Positions 40,396 through 52,766 of a stretch of DNA of 64,000 nucleotides are shown in pieces. The DNA is from Diplolepis rosae (Eukaryota > Arthropoda > Insecta > Hymenoptera > Diplolepididae): positions 3,606,001-3,670,000 of the forward strand of contig JAPYXD010000308.1 in NCBI GenBank assembly GCA_030998225.1, written 5' to 3'. A program made the position numbers and the translations under genes. The notes beneath the pieces are model-generated. The model had not been told where the DNA came from and made no database searches. It worked only from the letters and a program-made list of their open reading frames with translations. Position 1 is the first letter of the stretch; each line of letters starts with the position of its first letter.

Positions 40396-43287
40396 TCTGT
40401 CGTGGTGTGGCAAGGAGGATGATAATTATCTTAAAGTTTCATTGCAATAATCATATGCAACTTACCTGTACAAATGACAAAATCTCAAATCAAAAATAAA
40501 TATTGCTAAAAATAATAAAATTATATGTTTGCTCTATTAGGGTTGATAATCCAAATTTTGTGAGGCATCCATATATTTTATATCTTATTTTTGCATGTAA
40601 GAAAAACATCTTTACACTCATAAAAAGAAAGTAATCAATATGTGCGACTTTTCTAAATTAGTTGTATCACTTTTCACACTAATAAAATTAATCATTATAA
40701 TAATTATTATTTAATTCTCATCGAATTTAATTATTGATATTTAATAATTATGATCAAAATTATAATTTATTTTCAAAAGTAGAAACAGTAGAGTTATAGT
40801 GAATGTTTTCACCGGAATAATAAGCGATGATTGATTAAAATTTTACAATTTTTTACAAATTTGGTAAGAAGCGACAGTAAGAAAAAATTCAGTTGCAGAA
40901 TACATTATTTAAATGATTCTTTTTCCTCAGATTTAAGTTTTCCTTGTATAAAAAAAATGCTTTCCCTTTCATGAGACAGGACTAACAATATCATTTCAAT
41001 TCTTGAAATGATGGAAAAACTTTTTTTTTCGAGAGGCCTGATTTTTGGCACAATAACTACCTTTATTTTAATTTGTAAGATTTTAGTTTGAAACAGTCCA
41101 TTTATATTGTAATTCTGCTCTTCTTGTAAATAATTAATTATTTATATTATGAATTGTAAGTGAAGTCTAAGGTACTTGAATATTTTAAGCCGTTTAAGGG
41201 TTTGTAAAGTTTTTGTGAGAAAGCATATTGAATTATTAACTTTTCTTCTCAAAATTGTGGTCACATATTTTATACAAATCACCATTTGAGAAAGTATATA
41301 TACGAAGAAATAACTTAAGTTTTTATTTATTTTTAATTTATTACACAGGTCTGTCAGCTTTTGTTGTTGAAAAGCTATGGGTCGTTTCCGCAGTAATTTT
41401 TGACGTCGCATCCGAATCTGGAATCAAAATCAGCCTATCACGTCAGGATTTTGAGATATTTGAGGTTATGTGATCGAAAAATGAGATTTTTCACTACTTT
41501 TAAGGATATGTACAGGGCGCAAGAAATATTTTAGGTCTTTTTCTCAAATGTCATCATTTAGCACTACTCCTTCCCTTCAAAATGAGCTATTAAACAGTCA
41601 TCAGCGATTTTTTTTCACAAAGATACGGCCATATCAAGTTTTGACATTTATCCAACAACCTTATGAGCATTCACATTGACTCTTTGGTGCATGCCATTCT
41701 GCATTCGAAAATTTATCTTGAAAATTTGTGCTTGCACGTTTTTATGGTCTGTGAATAAGAATTTACAGTCAGAAAATTGACATTTCCATTTCTAAGATGG
41801 CGAATTCAAAACGGCGGATCGAAATCTACGAAATTAAACGATTTTGCTCTCTAAAAACTCTTACTCGGGGGTTTCGGAATTGCTGATTACGAAAATGAGG
41901 TCGCAAGATTGACATTTCCATTTCCAAGATGGCTGGCCGTTATAAAATGTCGAACTGTAAGGGCCCCGCACCAAATGTACAGAAAATGGCCTTATGATAA
42001 AAAATTGTAAAAAAATTTGTTCTTGTATTTTCGAACCTGCAAACTAAAAAAATTTTACTTTATATGTTTTCTTCAGTCTTTTTCGTGATCTTTCAACTGG
42101 TTGTAACCATTTTAAAAAAAATCAAAATTTGACCTCCATTTTCGAAAATCAAAAGTAAAATTGACTTTTTTTCAAATTTGGACCTATTTCGTTTATTTTT
42201 AAATCATCTAGTAAAAAAACTGAGATTTTTTCTCATCATATAGCAAAATTTCAGGATGGCGTTTTTTTTGTTTTCGAGCAATTTTGTGATGAATAACCGG
42301 ATGCTCCGCAGGAGCTGAGACGCTCGCGCGACTATTCGCTACCGTCTTCACGCCGGTGAACCCGTAGAACACCCTCAAGCTAATTTTTTACATTACATAA
42401 TATCATACGCGGTTAGAGCAACTGCTCACTGTGAAATACGTGTGGTATTTTTAGAAACCTTACCTCAAAATTCAAATATATGATATTTCATCTCGTGATA
42501 GGGTTTGTTTCTTCATTTGTCTTCATTTGTTTCGTTGCTTCGTCACTTCTGCCACTAGAGTTCCACTATTTGCGTTCCCCATAAGAGAAAATACTTTGAC
42601 TCTGCATAATATCACAGCATACGTGGGGTACATTATTTCCAGATTTTATCTGAGAAGAGTTTCTTGAAGCAGGATTTTCTTCAGAATTAATTCAATTCCA
42701 TAATATAATTTTGTTGAATTATTCTAATTTCGAAAATCAATACCAAGCTTTCATTTCTGCTCAGGATAGAAAACTTTTAATTAAAAAGTTTTCATCTTCT
42801 GAAAAAAATCCATCAAACTCTCATTCAAATAATTCACCCAGATAAACATATATACAGCCAGTTGAAAGATCACGAAAAAGACTGAAGAAAACATATAAAG
42901 TAAAATTTTGCTTTATGCAAAAAGAAATAAGTTATATTTGATTGAAGAAGAGGCTTCCCATCAAATGTCTGAAAATTGTACCCCCACTCCCGCCCCCTCC
43001 ATTTCAGCAAATATTTGTCAAAACGAAACATTTTTTGTCGTAGGAAGTACTCCAATCAGCCAAACTTCAAGCCCGATCTGACGTCTTCGATTTTTGGGGT
43101 GGTATCACTTGAGAAATTATGCCCCATATAAGATATTAAAACGAGTTCATTTCATTATCGAATTAAGGGAGAATCATATATTAGTATTACTTCCTTTTAT
43201 AATTCATTAGATCAGAATTAAAAATGAAATGAATAGATATAAACGTCACAATAATTTTTGGTAAAGAAATTTTTGGAGATTTAATAA
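40396..43287. other. Unassigned region with one inverted repeat
   Basis: No gene was recognised. An inverted repeat of about 54 bp (42047-42100 and 42858-42909; TGAAAGATCACGAAAAAGAC) encloses 757 bp. GACATTTCCATTTC..AAGATGG recurs near 41780 and 41910. TTTGGCTGATT..GTACT-type sequence near 43045 and GAAATTATGCCCCATAT near 43120 resemble 51945. Confidence 0.5.
42047..42909. repeat. Inverted repeat pair (about 54-bp arms)
   Basis: TTTTACTTTATATGTTTTCT...TGATCTTTCAACTGG at 42047-42100 is inverted at 42858-42909 almost perfectly. The spacer contains a short GC-rich part (42296-42370) and no ORF. Possibly an element with internalised TIRs. Confidence 0.75.
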
Positions 43288-43469
43288 CATTGTAACAGTT
43301 GTCTATTCTCGGACAGATATTTCAGATTCTAACTCTTCATCTGATTCAACGGCGAGGGAAGGAAGATATTAGGTGTTACATTGTTACAGTTGTCTATCCT
43401 CGGTCAGATATTTCAGATTCTAACTCTTCATCTGATTCAACGGCGAGGGAAGGAAGATATTAGGTGTAC
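43288..43469. repeat. 91-bp tandem duplication
   Basis: CATTGTAACAGTTGTCTATT starts a unit repeated from 43379 with about three differences. Both units end GGAAGATATTAGGTGT. Confidence 0.9.
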
Positions 43470-43489
43470 AACTTTGCTTCCGCAATTTT

Positions 43490-44316
43490 TTCGAAAAATT
43501 TGAGACTTTATTCTTGAAAAGTGATTATTCATTTATGATTCAAAGTACTGTCCGTCACTAGATACTAATTTTTTCCATTTTTCTGGCAATTTTCGGATAT
43601 CATCTCAACAAAACAATGCGTCTTTTGAGTCGATTCACGAATCGATCCATTCTTTGACTTCATCATAAGAGTGGAAATTCTGATGAGCCAGGCCATGTGC
43701 TATCGATTGAAACAAATAGTAGTTGGCAGGAGCAACGTCTGGAGATACGGCGGATGGGGTAGGACCTCCCATTTCAGCGTTTCCAAGGTCCTGCGACATG
43801 TGGCTGAGCATTGTCATGATGGAGGCTAACTTTGTCGTGTCTCTCTTGGTACTGTGGCCGTTCAACATATTTTGGCTTTAATTCGTATGGGACCCAATCT
43901 TTTTGCTTCTGAATTATTCCCATGGCTTTGAGGCGTTTTGAAATGGCTTTTTGAGTCAATCCCAAAGAGTGTTCCAATTCTGCTTGCGTTTAGCACGAGT
44001 CTTCAGTAAGTAATGTCTCCCATCAGGAATCTTCGAAAATTGTCTCTATTTTACAGCCATGCCGGTCCTCCACATCAGTATCACCGCTCTTGAAAAGTTA
44101 AAACCACTCTTTTCACGTTATTTCACTAAGAGCAGCCTCAGAGTGAGTACTTGAGAGCATTCGATGAGCCTCAGCTACTTTTTCTTTCAAATGAAAGCAG
44201 GAAATCAAAACTTCATTGATATCGAGGGTGCCTTCAATCATACTTTTAGTGAAGTTATCAATACGGTTATGACTAATCAAGTTATCAACATAGCCGAAGT
44301 TCACTGGAACTGCCAT
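43490..44316 (-). pseudogene. mariner transposase relic lacking the catalytic middle
   Basis: Minus-strand order: CFHLKEKVAEAHRMLSSTHS (44200s, HTH region), FKSGDTDVEDRHG, LGLTQKAISKRLKAMG (second HTH, near 43935), WVPYELKPKYVERPQYQERHDKVSLHHDNAQPHVA (43900-43795), then SPDVAPANYYLFQSIAHGLA and HSYDEVKEWIDS (43740-43635). Between KYVER and PQYQERHDK some 90 residues, including the GDE motif (first catalytic Asp), are deleted. HDNAQPH keeps the second Asp; the third lies in SPDVAP. Three or more stops and shifts are present. Confidence 0.88.
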
Positions 44317-44439
44317 GTGCTAGGTAACAGGAATATAACGATAAGCAAAGGAAATACCACCCCTTCGCTGTGGAATCTAGTAATGGATAAACACATTTAC
44401 CTTCTGATAAAAAATAGGTCAAGTTGTTTGCTTTTTCAT

Positions 44440-46190
44440 AAAGAATAATCATATGGAAAAAAATTAAAATTCGGATTATCTGTTTCTGGAATATCTTGAA
44501 AAATCCGTACCCTTCTTTTCAGTTTCCGAAAGCTTGTACTAAATGTTGTACTGGGCATCAGATCTTCATTTATCCATATTAAAATGTTTGACCCTAATAT
44601 CTCTTCTCAATATTTGCTATATCTTGGTGGAATCTTTCTCCGTGTTCGTCACTGACAGATCTCAACTTTCCATAAAAGAAATCTAAGTGCGAATGTAGAA
44701 AATGTATTTTCAATGATATGTTTACATTCAGGCCATGAAATTGCGTTAACATTTCATTCACATACCGCTTGTAGTGCTTAGATTTGTGACTTCCAAATAT
44801 TTTGGATCACATTCTTTACGGATAATCAGGCTTTTCTCTCTTCACTGCTCAAGCTTTCATCACATACTGAGTTTTGCATAAGCTCGCAAATTTGAGGACT
44901 TGTGAAAATCCCTTCTTTGATGTTCGCTTCGTTAAATTTTTGGAATTTTGATTTTTGGTAGCCAAATTCGTTTTCATTTTAAACTATTACTTTTATGAAG
45001 TTTTTAACCATCCAACTCTAAATAACATTTTTAGTCTCTGCCAGGGGGTCTTCAGTAATACTTCTTTGCCCTGAATCAAACGAGTCACGTTCGGACCAAA
45101 CCTTGACAGTGGAATGTTAGTCCATAGTACGGCTGTCCCAATAACATAAGAAGTAATAATACTTGGCGTATCCTGTCTGCAGTCGTAACAGAATAGCAAT
45201 CACTTTAAAGTCTGAACAGATTCACCAAAAGTGTGCGTGGTAATTTATTTTCAGAAGAAGAATTTTCATAAATTAGTAGCACTCTTTTAAATGTAAAGCA
45301 TAGGCAACAGGTAAGAATGAAAACTCATAACCGTTATGCAGAAGAACTATCAGACCAGTCTTGTGTGAATCGATGAATAACACCATTCCCTGGCTATGTT
45401 CTCATGTCCGACAGCTTTCATTAATTTATTCACGTCTTTACAATAAATAAAACCGTCTTCGTCAGAGAAAACTTGAGCAAGATGTTTTTCGCGATTGTGG
45501 TAGGAAATTCTCACATTTTCGTTCAATGAATTTTTTTCCTTTAATCAAGATTCCAACAATTTAGCGTTACCTTTTCAAGGATTAAGATCTCTTATGAGAT
45601 CGTTCAATTCAGCTTGATCGAATAAAATCGGGGTTTTCTTTGAACGTTTCGGTACTGGTTCACCCCCTTCAGAATTAAGCCGCTTATTTTCGATTACACC
45701 CAAGCTATTCTATGCTTTAATCACATGTATAAAAAGAGGTCTGGCTACGGATAGGTCATCAGCATAAATAATTTGTTGCTTATTCTTTACATTAAAGCCC
45801 TTTGTGAGTGTGGTATTACAGAAATAATAGTCCACATCATGATTTTACGGTTCATTCCAGAGCATTGGTGTACAAAAATTTAGGTTTGGATAATTTTCTC
45901 GATTTGCTGACCTCAGTTAAATCGCACAAGTAGGACAGCAATAGTGAGGCATATGTCGCATCGAGTACATGAGTAATTTTGGTTGATTAGTGTTATTCAT
46001 CAGAAGAATGACAAACCGAAATTCTGTGTTAGATTCCGAAAACTCAACAAAATCACTAGGATGGACACATTCCTTCTGAAAGAAGACTCTTGAGTTTAAC
46101 ATTAGGTTAATTACACTAGATATGGCGTCACACACGTTCGCAAACTTGGGTGATATAGTGTTCTGTACCATGATTTTCCAGGAGCACATC
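44440..46190 (-). pseudogene. Relic of a widespread, uncharacterised repeated gene family
   Basis: The minus strand carries, N to C: SVINLMLNSRVFFQKE, SDFVEFSESNTEFRFVI, RHMPHYCCPTCAI (46189-45917); then QAELNDLIRDLNP, LLESWLKEKNSLNENVRISY, EDGFIYCKDVNKLMKAVGHE; and HSHLDFFYGKLRSVSDEHGE, RFHQDIANIEKRYQGQ (near 44610-44680). I recognise these from a multicopy insect and cnidarian family of unknown function that behaves like a transposable element. Many stops and shifts break it. No catalytic domain is named for it, so I give no function. Confidence 0.65.
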
Positions 46191-46199
46191 GAGGAACTA

Positions 46200-46805
46200 G
46201 ACCGCGGCTTTAAGAAGCTTTAAGACGCCAGGCCTAACACGGAGAAATGCCTCTTTATCCGCGCCAAACTGAACTATCTTGGAAACATATTGAACAAGCA
46301 CAGACTACGGACTCACCAAAAAAAGTGGCACCGATCAAAAACCTGGTCCCGCCAAAAAAACTTGACCAGGCAAGCTGGCTCCTGGAACTCATATCATCGT
46401 ACCTTCGCTTCTTTAAGCACGTAGACCAAATATCTGCCCTCCTCCATATCGAATACTTAAATAGGGGGTAAAATAAGACTTAACAGAAGACTACCAGAAA
46501 GCTTCCATTTGGCTAAACGAATGTTTTGTCACTTCTTATCTATCCAGATGAGCCCTTCACTCTCTAGACCGATGCCAGCCAGGAAGGCCTTGAGGCCAGG
46601 CTGTCACAAGAAAAGGGGGACAAGGAACGGATAACTGAAAAGTCGGTAACTCTTTAACAGAATCTGAACGCAATTATTCTGCAACCGACATTATGTGCCT
46701 GGCTGTAAAATAAGGGATAACGAAGGTGAGAAACTTTCTCGGGGGCTACCATTTTACCGTCGAGACCAACCAATCGTATTTCGAACTGCTAGGCAAGTTG
46801 AAATA
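46200..46805 (+). pseudogene. Gypsy-type RT thumb and RNase H relic (different clade)
   Basis: Plus-strand frames give FIRAKLNYLGNILN, a KLDQASWLLELISSYLRFFK block (equivalent to FLGLxGYYRRF), KGVKxDLTEDYQKA, DASQEGLEARLSQEKGDKER (RNase H first Asp), SLTESERNYSATDI and WGITKVRNFLGGYHFTVET. Frame breaks and stops lie about every 60-100 bp. It is more GC-rich and of another lineage than elements 1-4. It ends where the satellite begins, and the last frame (46726-47112) reads on into satellite units. Confidence 0.75.
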
Positions 46806-46839
46806 CCCTTTCAGACGTCTCGCCCAATTAGTTTCAAAA

Positions 46840-49800
46840 AATTTGCAAATAAAAAGTAAACTAACAAAGAACGAATTAACGGTTCGTGTTTCTTTTACAA
46901 GAGGTTTGAAAATGAACAGTAAGCTAACAGAGAATGAATTAAATCTCAGTGTTTCGTTTACAAAAGGTGTGAAAGTAAAAAGTAAACATACAGAGAACAA
47001 ATTAAATCTCAATGTTTCGTTTACAAAATGTTTAAAATTAAACAGTAAACTAACAGAGAATGAAGTAGCACACTGTGTTTCGTTCACAAAAAGGTTGAAA
47101 AATAAACCGTAAACATACACAGAACGGATTAGCGCTCAGTGTTTCGTTTTCAAAAGGTTGAAGAATGAACATTAAACTTACAGAGGAGGACATAACGCTC
47201 AGTGTTTCGTTTACAAAATGTTTAAAAGTAAACAGTGAACTAACAGAGAATGAAGTAACGCTCAGTGTTTCGTTCACAAAAACGGTTGAAAAAAAAACCG
47301 TATACTTAAAGAGACGGATTAGCGTTCAGTGTTTCGTTTTCAAAAGGATGATAAAAGTACAGTAAACGCACAGAAAACGAATCAACGCTCAGTGTTTCGA
47401 GTACAAGAGGTTGAAAAATACACAGTAAACATACAGAGAACAAATTAAATCTCAATGTTTCGTTTACAAAATGTTTAAAAGTAAACAGTAAACCAACAGA
47501 GAATGAAGTAACGCTCATTGTTTCGTTCACAAAAACGGTTGAAAAATAAACCGTATACTAACAGAGGCGGATTAGCGCTCAGTGTTTCATTTTCAAAAGG
47601 TTGAATAATATAGATTAAACTTAAAGAGAACGAAATAACGCTTCATGTTTCGTTTAAAAAGGGTTGACTAATAAACAGTAAACTTACAGAGAACGAATTA
47701 ACGTTCAGAGTTTCGTTCACAAAAGATTTCAAAATAAACAGTAAACTATTAGAGAATGAATTAAATCTCAGTGATGTGTTAACAAAAGATATGGAAGTAA
47801 ACAGTAAAATAACACAGAACGAATTGAACCTCAGTGCTTCGTTTACAAAAGCTTGAAAAATAAACAGTAAACTCACAGATAACCAATTAAATCTCAGTGT
47901 TTCGATTACAAAAGGTTAAAAAGTAAACAGAAATCTTACAGAGAACGAATTCGCGCACATAGTTTCGTTTACAAGAGGTTCAAATATAAACACTAAACTT
48001 TCAGAGAACAAATTATATCTCAATCTTTCGCGTACAAAAAAGGTTTTCTAAGTAAACAGTAAACTAACAGAGAATGAAGTAACGCTCAGATTTTGGTTCA
48101 CAAAAAGGTTGAAAAATAAACATTAAACTTACAGAGAACGAATTAACGCTCAGAGTTTCGTTCACAAAAGATTTGAAAATAAACAGTAAACTATCAGAGA
48201 ATGAATTAAATCTCAGTGTTTTGTTAACAAAAGATGTGAAAGTAAACAGTAAACTAACACAGAACGAATCAACCTCAGTGTTTCGTTTACAAAAGCTGGA
48301 ACATGAACAGTAAACTCACAGAGAACAAATTAGCGCTCAGAGTTTCTTTCACAAAAGGTTTGAAAATAAACAGTAAACCAGCAAAGAACGAATTACCGCT
48401 CAGTGATTCGATTTAAAAAGTTTTTGAAATAAACAGTAAACTAACACAGAACGAATTAAATCTCAGTGTTTCGTTTACAAAATGTTTAAAAGTAAACAGT
48501 GAACTAACAGAGAATGAAGTAACGCTCAGTGTTTCGTTCACAAAAACGGTTGAAAAAAAAACCGTATACTTACAGAGGCGGATTAGCGCTCGGTGTTTCA
48601 TTTTCAAAAGGTTGAATAATATAGATTAACCTTAAAGAGAACGAAATAACGCTCCATGTTTCGTCTACAAAGGGTTGACCAATAAACAGTAAACTTACAG
48701 AGATCGAATTAACGCTCAGAGTTTCGTTCACAAAAGATTTGAAAAAAAACAGTAAACTAACAGAGAACGAATTAGCGCTCAGTTTCGTTTATAACGAGGT
48801 TTGAAAAATGAACAGTCAACGAACAGCGATCAAATTAACGATTAGTGTTTCGTTTAAAAAAGGTTTGAAAAATAAACAGTCAACTAACAGAGAACGAATT
48901 ACCGCTCAGTGTTTCGATTACAAAAGTTTTTAAAATAAACAGTAAACTAAGAGAGAACGAATTGCGGCTTTGTGTTTCATTTAGGAATGTTTTTAATATG
49001 AACAGTTAACTTACAGAGAACGGATTAACGCTCAGTGTTTCGTTTTCAAAAGGTTGAAAAATACACAGTAAACATACAGAGAACAAATTAAATCTCAATG
49101 TTTCGTTTACAAAATGTTTAAAAGTAAACAGTAAACCAACAGAGAATGAAGTAACGCTCATTGTTTCGTTCACAAAAACGGTTGAAAAATAAACCGTATA
49201 CTAACAGAGGCGGATTAGCGCTCAGTGTTTCATTTTCAAAAGGTTGAATAATATAGATTAAACTTAAAGAGAACGAAATAACGCTTCATGTTTCGTTTAA
49301 AAAGGGTTGACTAATAAACAGTAAACTTACAGAGAACGAATTAACGTTCAGAGTTTCGTTCACAAAAGATTTCAAAATAAACAGTAAACTATTAGAGAAT
49401 GAATTAAATCTCAGTGATGTGTTAACAAAAGATATGAAAGTAAACAGTAAAATAACACAGAACGAATTGAACCTCAGTGCTTCGTTTACAAAAGCTTCAA
49501 AAATAAACAGTAAACTCACAGAGAACACATTAGCGATCAAAGTTTCTTTCACAAAAGGTTTGAAAATAAACAGTAAACCAACAGAGAACGAATTACCGCT
49601 CAGTGTTTCCATTAAAAAAGTTTTAAAAATAAACAGTAAACTAACAGAGAACGAATTGCGGCTTTTTGTTTCATTTAGGAATGGTTTTAATATGAACAGT
49701 TAACTTACAGAGAACGGATTAACGCTCAGTGTTTCGTTTTCAAAAGGTTGAAAAATCAACAGTAAACTCACAGAGAATTAAGTAGCGCTCACAGTTTGCT

Positions 49801-51395
49801 TTACAGAAAAGGTTGAAAAGTAAACAGTAAACATACAGAGAACAAATTAAATCTCAATGTTTCGTTTACAAAATGTTTAAAATTAAACAGTAAACTAACA
49901 GAGAATGAAGTAACACTCCGTATTTCGTTCACAAAAACGGTTGAAAAATAAAGCGTAAACTTACAGAGACGGATTAGCGTTCAGTGTTTCGTTTTCAAAA
50001 GGATGATAAATGAACGGTAAACGCACAGAAAACGAATCAACGCTCAGTGTTTCGAGTACAAGAGATTGAAAAGTAACCTGTAAACTTACAGAGAACAAAT
50101 TAAATCTCAATGCTTCGTTTACCAAATGTTTAAAAGTCAACAGTGAACTAACAGAGAATGAAGTAACGCTCAGTGTTTCGTTCACAAAAACGGTTGAAAA
50201 ATAAACCGTATACTTACAGAGGCGGATTAGCGCTCAGGGTTTCATTTTCAAAAGGTTGAATAATAAAGATTAAACTTAAAGAGAACGAAATAACGCTCCA
50301 TGTTTCGTTTACAAAGGGTTGACTAATAAACAGTAAACTTACAGAGAACGAATTAATGCTCAGAGTTTCGTTCACAAAAGATTTAAAAAAACAGTAAACT
50401 ATTAGAGAATGAATTAAATCTCAGTGTTGTGTTAACAAAAGATATGAAAGTAAACAGTAAACTAACACAGAACGAATCAACCTCAGTGTTTCGTTTACAA
50501 AAGCTTGAAAAATAAACAGTAAACTCACAGAGAATAAATTAGCGCTCAGAGTTTCTTTCACAAAAGGTTTGAAAATAAACAGTAAACCAGCAGAGAACGA
50601 ATTACCGCTCAGTGTTTCGATTTAAAAAGTTTTTGAAATAAACAGTAAACTAACAGAGAATGAATTGCGGATTTGCGTTTCATTTAGGAATGGTTTTAAT
50701 ATGAACAGTTAACTTACAGAGAACGGATTAACGCTCAAAGTTTCTTTTACAAAAGGTTTGAAAATAAACAGTAAACTAACAGATAACCAATTAAATCTCA
50801 GTGTTTCGATTACAAAAGGTTGAAAAGTAAACAGTAATCTTACAGAGAACGAATTAGCGCACATAGTTTCGTTTACAAAAGGTTCAAATATAAACACTAA
50901 ACTTTTAGAGAACAAATTATATCTCAATCTTTCGCGTACAAAAAAGGTTTTCTAAGTAAACAGTAAACTAACAGAGAATGAAGTAACGCTCAGAGTTTGG
51001 TTCACAAAAAGGTTGAAAAATAAACAGTAAACTTACAGAGAACGAATTAGCGTACATAGTTTTGTTTACAAAAGGTTTGAAAATAAACATTAAACTATCA
51101 GAGAACGCATTAAATCTTAGTGTTTCGATTACAAAAGATTGAAAAGTAAACATTGAACTGACAGAGATCGAATTACCGCTCAGTGTTTCGTTTAAAAAAG
51201 TTTTGAAAATGAACTGTAAACTAAATAAGAACAAATTGACGCTCAGAGTTTCGTTTACAAGAGGTTTCAAAATAAACAGTAAACTAACCGAGAACGATTT
51301 AGCGCTCAGAGTTTCGTTTACAACAAGGTTTGGAAAATAAAGAGTCAACTTGCAGAGATCGAATTAACGCTCAGTGTTTTGTTTTCATAAGGTTA
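46840..51395. repeat. 63-bp satellite array, about 4.5 kb, roughly 70 units
   Basis: The unit is around AAACAGTAAACTAACAGAGA, ACGAATTAACGCTCAGTGTT and TCGTTTACAAAAGGTTGAAA; most are 63 bp with 1-2 bp indels. Because 63 is a multiple of three, frames stay open across several units on both strands: (K)INSKLTENELxLSVSFTKGL on plus and FVNETLSVNSFSVSLLFIFKP on minus. Blocks repeat at about 1.64 kb (47411 and 49054) and 2.90 kb (47953 and 50857), showing higher-order duplication. I annotate it as satellite, not as protein-coding. Confidence 0.95.
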
Positions 51396-51409
51396 ACAAA
51401 AGTTAACCA

Positions 51410-51735
51410 AATTAATTTTTTCATGGAGGTCTTAGAAACGTTTTTTCATTAGCTTTACGCTGAAGGCAATGGTTTTAGATATATATATATATATATGTAT
51501 CTCCGCCAATTTCTTTCACCCCACTTTCGACCATGGCTCATTTTAAAGGGGAAAAGTCAAGCTTTTTTTCAAACATAATTCTGGAAAAAAAATTAGCGGC
51601 CGCGCTTGCAGAAAAACTCAAAAATATGTTTAAAATTAGAAAATGAAGCTCAAATAATTTTTTCATCTAAAACCATTGCCTTCAGCGTAAAGCTGATGAA
51701 AAAACGTTTCTAAGACTTCGTCAAAAAAATTAATT
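51410..51735. mobile_element. Foldback MITE with about 70-bp arms
   Basis: CTTAGAAACGTTTTTTCATT and GCTTTACGCTGAAGGCAATG (51410-51480) are inverted at 51665-51735 with few mismatches. The loop has a short (AT)n run near 51482-51496. It adjoins the end of the satellite. Confidence 0.85.
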
Positions 51736-52167
51736 CGAATAACTTTTGTAGAAATTATGGTTAATTGAGCATCAGCGTGCGCGGTAAAAGGTTGAAAATT
51801 CGAGCCCCTGTATACTGACAACCCGTCGTTCTAGAGACGTTATCTTAGGGGAATTAAAAGAGGCTCACTAGGACAATAATTTCGCAGACTTTCAAGGAAA
51901 TCGGAGACAAAAAATTTTTAGGCTGGTACACTTGACGAATTTTGCCCCATATTCAGATCCACCATATGTCAAGTAAGTGAAAACCAATACGAAAAAGTCA
52001 GATGTTAATAGGTTGATGCTTGGAACAATTCCCTCCAACGAGTTTAATACATCCTGTTTATGAATCTTTTGATTCCTATGGACTATTTAGTTTAATGTTG
52101 TCGAGTTTAACACTGTCTTCCATTTACCCACAAATCTAAATTAACTTTGAGGTGCTAAAATTTCACG
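51736..52167. other. Unassigned spacer
   Basis: No gene. TGGTACACTTGACGAATTTT near 51935 resembles sequence near 43100, so a shared dispersed repeat may be present. Confidence 0.4.
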
Positions 52168-52409
52168 ACTTTTTTTTATCCTCCTCATTTTCACATTAAT
52201 TGCGATATCGAGTCGAAATTTTGAGTAATTGAGTAAAAAGCAGTGAAGAATGTTCATCTGATCTTAAATTTTCATAATTATAAAAAAATATTAACAAAAA
52301 TAAATTTGTTTATAATTATCAAAATTTCGGACCAGAGAAACGTTCTTCACTGCTTTTTACTCAATTAATCAAATTTTCATCTCAACTAATGCGAAGGACG
52401 AAAAAAGTG
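52168..52409. mobile_element. Foldback MITE with about 100-bp arms
   Basis: TTGAGTAAAAAGCAGTGAAG (about 52229) is inverted near 52345-52365. Outer parts (CTTTTTTTTATCCTCC and GGACGAAAAAAG) also pair. The loop is only about 20-25 bp. Confidence 0.8.
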
Positions 52410-52472
52410 TCGTTAAGAGAGAGATCGGATGAGTCTTATTGGGTCATTAAGTATAAAGTTGGAAAATCAGAA

Positions 52473-52766
52473 TCAAAATTTTGCATTATCATAAAGGAGA
52501 ATTGGCATGCCTCCGTTCACTAATTTCGGCTGTTTTTCTACCAGATTCTTCATCATGTTGTCCAGTTGGTAACAGTAGGTCTCTGCTGTGATCGATTGAC
52601 TAGGTTTTATAAATCTACAATGAATTATACCGTGGCTGCACCACCAAGCAGTAATCATAAGCTTCTTCTGATAAACTTTTGGTTTTGGGCTGTGTTTTGG
52701 TGCTTCATTCTGATATACTGATATACTGATTGAGATTTGTAGAGCACATGATTGAAATAAATTCAA
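52473..52766 (-). pseudogene. mariner transposase fragment (catalytic middle)
   Basis: The 97-aa frame reads EAPKHSPKPKVYQKKLMITA, WWCSHGIIHCRFIKPSQSIT, YCYQLDNMMKNL and LLYDNAKF. These match the centre of a mariner transposase up to the HDN motif (His replaced by Tyr here). The N-terminal HTH and the C-terminus are absent. It belongs to another subfamily than the relic at 43490-44316. Confidence 0.8.

Noticed and set aside
46840..51395. Regularly spaced repeats could suggest a CRISPR array
   Set aside because: The units are contiguous 63-bp tandem repeats without unique spacers, in a eukaryotic transposon context.
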